Shown one piece after another: positions 56,399 to 64,000 of a stretch of 64,000 nt of DNA (its first letter is position 1; each line of letters begins with the position of its first letter). Below the pieces are notes generated by a model. The model did no database searches. It saw only the letters and a list, made by a program, of their open reading frames with translations, and was not told the origin of the DNA. A program made the translations under genes and the position numbers. Source of the DNA: Fragum whitleyi (lineage: Eukaryota > Mollusca > Bivalvia > Cardiida > Cardiidae); NCBI GenBank assembly GCA_948146395.1, contig OX411555.1, forward strand, positions 43,299,725-43,363,724, given 5' to 3'.

Positions 56399-56817
56399 CA
56401 GTTAAAAACATCGTGAAATTGACATTGATCTCGATCAGAACCATTCCAAATCGCTCACTCAGCGCTCCATTCATTCATTCCTAACACTCACTCAAATCAT
56501 TCAAAAACGCTCCAAAATCACTAAAATATATACGATCAACAGCTAAATTCAAAATAAACATAAAAGTTAAATCGCGATTTCACTAACATATTTGAAATTG
56601 TAAGTGTTTGATTGGTTCTTGAAGAACGAGAACGCTTTTTATAGACCTTGTATGCATATTTTATTAAAGGGAGGAAATAACATCGCTGAAAAAAATTAGC
56701 AATGTTTGATTACCTCCCTTTAATTTCACTCAAAACTCGCTTAACACACTCATTCAATTTCATCTTAAAATCATTCCAAAATCATTCATCTTGTCAATTT
56801 CACGATGTTGATAACTG
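56399..56817 (-). mobile_element. Family 1 MITE in tandem unit 2
   Basis: Exact positional equivalent of 50716-51134. Confidence 0.88.
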
Positions 56818-57268
56818 TACCTGTGGTCGAGAGATAGAGCGTCGGTATTGAGATCAAGAGGCAACAGGTCCGTTCCTTGGGGCGGCTATCGATATCGCAT
56901 TTTGCAAAATTAATACAATCAGGAAAAGTAATGAATGTTTTCGCCATGTAGCTGAATTGAGAAAAATTGTTTTAAGCTGTAAAAACTTGTTTATCCCTCG
57001 TTGTTGAATAAAAAGGTCTGAATCTTTTTATTTTTCATGCCTGCCGGTTGCAAGGCGTAATATTGTGGCGGGATCAGTTACGTCAAGCGGATATAGTCCA
57101 CAAGTCCAATGGACAAACATGACAGTGTGTTACAAATTGATTCTAGACTTGGTAGGATATTTTTCCAAGACTACGTAGCGCGTTTTATAAGAACCATACT
57201 CAGCCTTGCATGGTTTCAGAAACATTGCCAGGTTTGAATATGAGCTTTGTCCAGAACAGATCTCTAAA

Positions 57269-57489
57269 CCCTTTGCTGTTTAATCCCTGCTTTTTACGTG
57301 CCTGTGCTTTTATGACTGAGAAAACATTGTGAAAAAAGAAGAAATTGCTTCTGACAAGCAATTTCTTCTTTTTCCACACTATTTTCTACCCTACTGAATG
57401 GTTATTTTTCAAATTATACCCACTTTTAATTTTCGTCTGCAAAACCTTTGAATTTGGACAGGTCCAAAATTTTGTAAAACAAGAAAGGG
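57269..57489 (-). mobile_element. piggyBac-type MITE in tandem unit 2
   Basis: Equivalent of 51587-51807, but the left TTAA has mutated to TAAA. Confidence 0.88.
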
Positions 57490-58101
57490 TTAAAGTGCAC
57501 TTGGTCTTGGGTTAAAAGCAATGGATCAACTCTTAGAAAAGCCTCATACGATCTATAGATAAAATTATACGCCAAACCCACTGAAAGATAGGTAAAATGG
57601 TTATGTTTGTGAAGTTTCGGACATCCGAAATTGAGTCAACCTGAGAAAAACCTAGGCAAATAAAAAATGAACATTGTATGCTTACTAGTGGACAAAAATG
57701 TTTGTCCAATCAACTTGATTTTTACCGAAATGATTGTCTTCATGTAATCTTTGACCAGCTTTAAATTGTTAAGAAGGGTCAAAAACTTAAGACACGAGGT
57801 TAAACCTGAGAACAACTTTGAAAATTAACCATGAATTAGATGTAAAGGATTTTTTAAATGATTTTAGATGAAACCGTAACTCGGTCACGGGGTCAAAATT
57901 CTAGAAATAACTGCATTTGCTCTCTAGAAGCCATATCTTTTATCAAATCAGAATGATTATGTTGGTTTTTAAAACAAACATTTTTGCTTTAGCTTTGAAA
58001 TTATCCCCATTGTGACCCTCTTATTCAGACTTTGATTTTTGGCGTAACTCTAGACTGGTAGCCGTTTCTTATATAGAGGTACATCATTGAAAATATGTAA
58101 T

Positions 58102-58702
58102 AACAAGAGGACAAAGAGGGCCTGTATCGCTCCACTGGCTTTAAAATCGTTAGACTTTCATTAAATAAAGCTTACTTTAAATGAATACATTAACTCCGAA
58201 ATCTCCTAAGACCTATCTAATAATAATTAACTGGTTCTGGTCCATATTGCACCAAAATATTCAATCACAAAGAACCTGCAACCCTTCACCCATCTTATTA
58301 AAACATATGGTTCAGATGGAGATGTCATTCGGAAATTTAGGGCTCAAAATAGACCCTGCCCTGCCACGCCCATATTTATGGACCAATCTAAATTCTTGAA
58401 CAATTTAGGTAAAGGGTCACTAAAGGAACATTTTGGTAAAGTTTCATTGAAATCGGCCCAGTGATTCAGGAGGAGATGTCGTTTAAAGATTTCGGGCTCA
58501 AAATAAGCCCTGCCCTGCCACGTCCATATTTATGGGCCAATCAAAATTTCCTGAACAATTTAAGTAAAGGGTCATTAAAGGAACATTCCGGTAAAGTTTC
58601 ATTGCAATCGGCCCAATGGTTCAGGGGGAGATGTCGTTTAAAGATTTCGGGCTCAAAATAAGCCCCGCCCTGCCACGCCCATATTTATGGGCCAATCCGG
58701 CG
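58102..58702 (+). repeat. Satellite-bearing element in unit 2
   Basis: Equivalent of 52420-53020. Confidence 0.72.
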
Positions 58703-60107
58703 GTATTACGGAAACTGATGATTAATGCAGCTTTATTGTTATCGCTCTGTCGGTCCAAGGGTTACGAACGTATTAGGTAGTGTGCAAATCAATGTTCTAA
58801 AACTTATTAAAAATTACGCACAATTATCTGAATAACAGAAGACAAGAAAACCTCGTCATTTCAAATCCCTCGTTAGACATGTTGCTGCAGACACTTTATA
58901 TGTCATTGGGATTTCCCCGTGTTCTCTGAAAATGCCGTTTATAAACGAGGATAGTCGAATGACCTTTTTGAAATAATTTCCGGTAGCGTCTATTTTCACT
59001 TCGGATAAAATACACGTAGATCTATTTTAAGACTTTAAGAAAGGGCTATTTCGATATTTTATCTGTCAGAGCTGTATAAATCACTAAGAATATCCGTCAA
59101 TCAAACCCGACTCGCCCAAGTACAAGCATCTATTTAATCGTTAGAAATAAGGAATAATGGAGGAGAAAAGTGCCTTATCGAATCTATATAAATATAAAAC
59201 ACTCTTGTCCATCGGATATTAACAATGAAATATAAAAATGAGAGAGAAAAAAAATAATTATAGCAGCAATTTATTATTAGTTTGCACGAATTTAATTCTT
59301 GCAAACCTAAACTAACCCCATCTGTTTGAAATTGATTATCAAAGAGAAAATAACAATATATAAAAAAAAAAAAAAAAACTTGAAATTTCCATTATATCTT
59401 AGACAAAAAACAAGACAGTGCGGACAAGTATGTACGAAGCCTGTAGTTGGTATTTTCCCTTTTCAAGAATAGTTACATTTGTATCATGCGTTAAGAGTAA
59501 TAAACATAAATATATATTTATATACTGTAACAATAGAATGCACTTTTATAGGTTAACACGATGTAGAAAGTGAATGAAAAACATAACAATATAACAAGCC
59601 CTGCGTTCTGGGCAAAAAACGCTCGCAAACGCCCGGAAACCGAACACCGCCCTGCACGTGGGTACAGGTGCAGGGCGGGGCAACAACCACCAAACGCCCC
59701 ACAAACGTCCCCAACCCGAACGCAGGACAAAGCAAATAAATAGATCAAATTAAAGTTTTGTAAAAAATGATATTTAGCAATGCGTAGAAAGGAAAATTAT
59801 CCTTTATGGGACTATTCACAATATGCTATAAATCTGCAAAAACACAACCAAAGAAAAGTATTCTTCCAAAATCTAAAGAAAAATCAAGCAAAAAGGAGAT
59901 AACCAGAGATCCCCGTTAGAACAACACAATCCGTCAGCGAATGATATCCCTGACTGAGTGTTATGTAATAATGGATTGTATAACCTTTGAATAACTTTAT
60001 AAAATCTCATAACTACAGTTTGAATGAGCTGTAGCTATGAGTTTATTGACTCTATTATAAATATTTATTATAATCTTATGAAATAAATCGCATAATCCAT
60101 TTTTTTT

Positions 60108-60929
60108 TTATGAGATAGAAATAGTTGGATTATAAATGGTTTTTCTACGCTTCATAAACGCTTTTACAACGTATTTTGCTGTCCTACGTACATGGTGTAA
60201 TAATAAGTAGCATAGCCTTTGCTCTGGAGATAACTGCCTGTATACATCAGTTGTAATTATATCAGTGAAAACTTCGTTTCGTATATCGCAATAAAATTCA
60301 CATTCAATTACAAAATGCTGTTCGTTTTCGATTGCGGCACTCGAACAAAAATTGCATATACGCATATCGATCGTCTCACTAATATACCTCCCAGTCTCAA
60401 TTCTTAATGGTAGTATTCCACACCTTAGTTGGGCAAGTAGGGAACGTTCATTCTTCTGTAGATTAAGTCTTACATAGTGTTCCGTCGAGAATTCCGTTTT
60501 GAACATCTTGTATGTACGAAGTTTCGGAGTACATTCAATATTATTTAACCATAATACACTGAATAGTTGTTTGATTCTCATTTCAGCTTGAGCTATATTA
60601 ACGGGTTGTTTATTTGTGAAATGATGTGATAAATCTAGCTTCTCTTATACGGTCTTGATATCGCTACACCAATTATTTGCACATCTTTCATAGTCTACCT
60701 CAAAAATTTTCTTCAGGAGTCTATCACGAGGCATTTGCAGAAGTCTATTCCAATATCGTATGATGCTTATCCATTGTCTATATTGTGTTGGTAGCCAGCC
60801 AGTGTCACCGACCAGAGCATTCACAGGGGCAAATCTATGAACGCCTAGAAAATACCGCATACATCTGTTCTGAATGTTATCTAGGCACTTATTGTAAGTG
60901 CCTGTAAATAACTGATCCCTCGATTTCAA
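60108..60929 (-). pseudogene. LINE 3' fragment in unit 2
   Basis: Same two pieces as 54425-55246 with identical translations. Confidence 0.72.
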
Positions 60930-61207
60930 GATTCTAGATCCAAGTTAATTGATACATTGTATTGAAAATCACAGCTAAAAAGTGTGAAAAACTTATACAT
61001 GCGTTATAACTATAACAAAAGGTGTAAAAACAAACTATTATTACGTTTGTAGATAGTTGACATTACTCTAGCATTTGCCTTTCTTTGACTAAGATAGGGT
61101 TGAACGACAAAAAAAGAAATATAGTTAAAGCGTTTTATTTTGGCGTTAAGGTAAGAAAAAACAATCATTAATTGGTCTTAACTTTACGCAAATCAACTTC
61201 TTTTCAG

Positions 61208-61479
61208 TTTATAACAGAGGAATCGCACTTGGGTCCTACCTGATACCATTTGAAGATGCAAGGTCAACATGCAAGAGCGAGATCGCAACTTTGGCGTCAG
61301 AGGCAGATTTGCTGGAATCAAGGGCTCTTGGTTTGAACGTGTGTGGGTTCGGCTGGCTCTCAAATGGCCGGATCGGAAAGGTTTTACAACGCCCAAGCCC
61401 GTGTACGTCTTACCCGTTCACTGAAGGTGTAATTTATCGTGCCAGGCAACCTGCATCTAATGTGTGGTGTACGCTTTAA
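61208..61479 (+). CDS. Gene C Link exon, copy 2: complete terminal exon
   Basis: The translation is identical to copy 1 and the splice acceptor and stop are intact. No gene C exon 1 lies between the copies, so it can be used only as an alternative last exon of gene C, as an exon of an unseen transcript, or not at all. Confidence 0.75.
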
Positions 61480-61519
61480 GGATAATTTTAGTCCACGCGT
61501 GACATTTAAAATATTTTCG

Positions 61520-61525
61520 AATAAA
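61520..61525 (+). terminator. Polyadenylation signal after Link exon copy 2
   Basis: AATAAA 41 bp after the stop. Confidence 0.65.
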
Positions 61526-62081
61526 CGCTAGGCAAAAGACTCAGCCCAGTCTGAGCATCAGCACTGTCTGACCAGATTATTTACTATGCACATTGTAGAT
61601 AAATAAAGCCTCAAAGTATCTTTAGAGAGTCAGACAAGCTCCTACTTAAACGATGTGGCTATATAGGCTGCAAAGTGTTTGCATCTCGCGTAAATGATCC
61701 TGTGCGTGGCATTTCCAACAATTTCAAATATGAGCAAATTAAAGACTCTGGCCTGTCTGTGCATATGCACAGCCAGTTCAGAGTCTTTACTTTGCACTTG
61801 GTAGATCGAGAAGGTCTCAAAGTGTCTTTAGACTGTCAGGTAATCTTTTAATCACACTATGCGGCTGTCTAGGCTTCTAAATGTTGTCCCTTTAAAGTCG
61901 TAACAAATTGTAGAAAATGTCACGCACAGGCTAATGTGTGAAACTGTTGGAAATGTCACATATAGGCTAAATCGTCGTTTGATTAAAGTGAATCGGACAA
62001 ACAAGAAAGGGGGAAGAGACGTATTTTCAATTCAACGACTAAACCTAACATGTTTAAAGAAATGCTAAGATTATGTCAGTA

Positions 62082-62500
62082 CAGTTAAAAACATCGTGAA
62101 ATTGACATTGATCTCGATCAGAACCATTCCAAATCGCTCACTCAGCGCTCCATTCATTCATTCCTAACACTCACTCAAATCATTCAAAAACGCTCCAAAA
62201 TCACTAAAATATATACGATCAACAGCTAAATTCAAAATAAACATAAAAGTTAAATCGCGATTTCACTAACATATTTGAAATTGTAAGTGTTTGATTGGTT
62301 CTTGAAGAACGAGAACGCTTTTTATAGACCTTGTATGCATATTTTATTAAAGGGAGGAAATAACATCGCTGAAAAAAATTAGCAATGTTTGATTACCTCC
62401 CTTTAATTTCACTCAAAACTCGCTTAACACACTCATTCAATTTCATCTTAAAATCATTCCAAAATCATTCATCTTGTCAATTTCACGATGTTGATAACTG
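62082..62500 (-). mobile_element. Family 1 MITE in tandem unit 3
   Basis: Equivalent of 50716-51134. Confidence 0.88.
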
Positions 62501-62951
62501 TACCTGTGGTCGAGAGATAGAGCGTCGGTATTGAGATCAAGAGGCAACAGGTCCGTTCCTTGGGGCGGCTATCGATATCGCATTTTGCAAAATTAATACA
62601 ATCAGGAAAAGTAATGAATGTTTTCGCCATGTAGCTGAATTGGGAAAAATTGTTTTAAGCTGTAAAAACTTGTTTATCCCTCGTTGTTGAATAAAAAGGT
62701 CTGAATCTTTTTATTTTTCATGCCTGCCGGTTGCAAGGCGTAATATTGTGGCGGGATCAGTTACGTCAAGCGGATATAGTCCACAAGTCCAATGGACAAA
62801 CATGACAGTGTGTTACAAATTGATTCTAGACTTGGTAGGATATTTTTCCAAGACTACGTAGCGCGTTTTATAAGAACCATACTCAGCCTTGCATGGTTTC
62901 AGAAACATTGCCAGGTTTGAATATGAGCTTTGTCCAGAACAGATCTCTAAA

Positions 62952-63172
62952 CCCTTTGCTGTTTAATCCCTGCTTTTTACGTGCCTGTGCTTTTATGACT
63001 GAGAAAACATTGTGAAAAAAGAAGAAATTGCTTCTGACAAGCAATTTCTTCTTTTTCCACACTATTTTCTACCCTACTGAATGGTTATTTTTCAAATTAT
63101 ACCCACTTTTAATTTTCGTCTGCAAAACCTTTGAATTTGGACAGGTCCAAAATTTTGTAAAACAAGAAAGGG
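62952..63172 (-). mobile_element. piggyBac-type MITE in tandem unit 3
   Basis: Equivalent of 51587-51807, with TAAA at the left flank as in unit 2. Confidence 0.88.
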
Positions 63173-63783
63173 TTAAAGTGCACTTGGTCTTGGGTTAAAA
63201 GCAATGGATCAACTCTTAGAAAAGCCTCATACGATCTATAGATAAAATTATACGCCAAACCCACTGAAAGATAGGTAAAATGGTTATGTTTGTGAAGTTT
63301 CGGACATCCGAAATTGAGTCAACCTGAGAAAAACCTAGGCAAATAAAAAATGAACATTGTATGCTTACTAGTGGACAAAAATGTTTGTCCAATCAACTTG
63401 ATTTTTACCGAAATGATTGTCTTCATGTAATCTTTGACCAGCTTTAAATTGTTAAGAAGGGTCAAAAACTTAAGACACGAGGTTAAACCTGAGAACAACT
63501 TTGAAAATTAACCATGAATTAGATGTAAAGGATTTTTTAAATGATTTTAGATGAAACCGTAACTCGGTCACGGGGTCAAAATTCTAGAAATAACTGCATT
63601 TGCTCTCTAGAAGCCATATCTTTTATCAAATCAGAATGATTATGTTGGTTTTTAAAACAAACATTTTTGCTTTAGCTTTGAAATTATCCCCATTGTGACC
63701 CTCTTATTCAGACTTTGATTTTTGGCGTAACTCTAGACTGGTAGCCGTTTCTTATATAGAGGTACATCATTGAAAATATGTAA

Positions 63784-64000
63784 TAACAAGAGGACAAAGA
63801 GGGCCTGTATCGCTCCACTGGCTTTAAAATCGTTAGACTTTCATTAAATAAAGCTTACTTTAAATGAATACATTAACTCCGAAATCTCCTAAGACCTATC
63901 TAATAATAATTAACTGGTTCTGGTCCATATTGCACCAAAATATTCAATCACAAAGAACCTGCAACCCTTCACCCATCTTATTAAAACATATGGTTCACAT
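63784..64000 (+). repeat. Satellite-bearing element in unit 3, cut by the window end
   Basis: The head ACAAGAGGACAAAGAGGGCC and the first part are present. Confidence 0.68.

Larger units (their letters stand above)
56087..61769. repeat. 5,683-bp tandem unit 2
   Basis: Same content and order as unit 1. It differs from unit 3 at very few bases (for example GAATTGAGAAAA at about 56952 versus GAATTGGGAAAA at about 62640). Confidence 0.93.
61770..64000. repeat. 5,683-bp tandem unit 3, cut by the window end
   Basis: The first 2.2 kb of a third unit, so the array continues and further Link exons may follow. Confidence 0.93.

Noticed and set aside
50404..64000. Tandem array as a CRISPR or satellite DNA
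   Set aside because: The unit is 5.7 kb with mixed content including a splice-competent exon, so it is a segmental tandem duplication.

Overview
This window is eukaryotic nuclear DNA, about two-thirds A+T. It has introns, tRNA-derived SINEs, miniature inverted-repeat elements (MITEs), LINE relics and satellite-bearing repeats. The repeat types (a SINE ending in GCGTTAAACYCC plus AATC repeats; dispersed units with ACGACGG runs and a terminal AGCTCACC...GGTGAGCT hairpin) and the lectin, apple-like and Link domain families fit a mollusc, most likely a bivalve. That assignment is from memory of repeat styles, not from a search. I see no bacterial gene, virus or CRISPR array.

Three multi-exon genes can be assembled by hand from splice sites and matching intron phases. 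Gene A (+, 7718-15821, five exons) joins into one open frame of 538 aa: signal peptide, C-type lectin domain split over two exons, small Cys-rich apple/PAN-like domain, Ser/Thr mucin-like stalk, CxCxC motif, basic segment, transmembrane helix and short tail. Gene B (-, 42427 down to about 25699, with a second terminal exon at 21995-21174) is a paralogue with identical exon order and phases (1,2,1,1). Its terminal exon is duplicated with about 2.7 kb of flank. Both copies carry the same frame break just before the membrane module, so the open frame ends as a soluble 407-aa form. Gene C (+, from 47030) encodes a signal peptide plus apple-like domain spliced to a Link (Xlink) domain. Its last exon lies inside a 5,683-bp tandem array that starts at 50404 and runs off the window end.

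Layout: 1-7.7 kb repeats; 7.7-15.9 kb gene A; 15.9-20.6 kb repeats; 20.6-23.4 and 25.1-27.8 kb the duplicated gene B terminal exons; 27.8-42.4 kb the rest of gene B and its repeat-filled introns; 42.7-47 kb repeats; 47-64 kb gene C and its array. A and B converge; B and C diverge. Together they look like a small cluster of cell-surface or secreted carbohydrate-recognition proteins, plausibly immune or adhesive; that role is inference.

Mobile DNA dominates. A Tc1/mariner-type MITE (TA target, termini CAGTTAACAACATCGTG) has about 20 copies, four of them within about 30 bp of gene A or B splice sites. There are also a 221-bp piggyBac-type MITE (TTAA target), several other TA elements (one holding two opposed tRNA-like units), long palindromes and satellite-bearing elements that share ends but differ in their cores.
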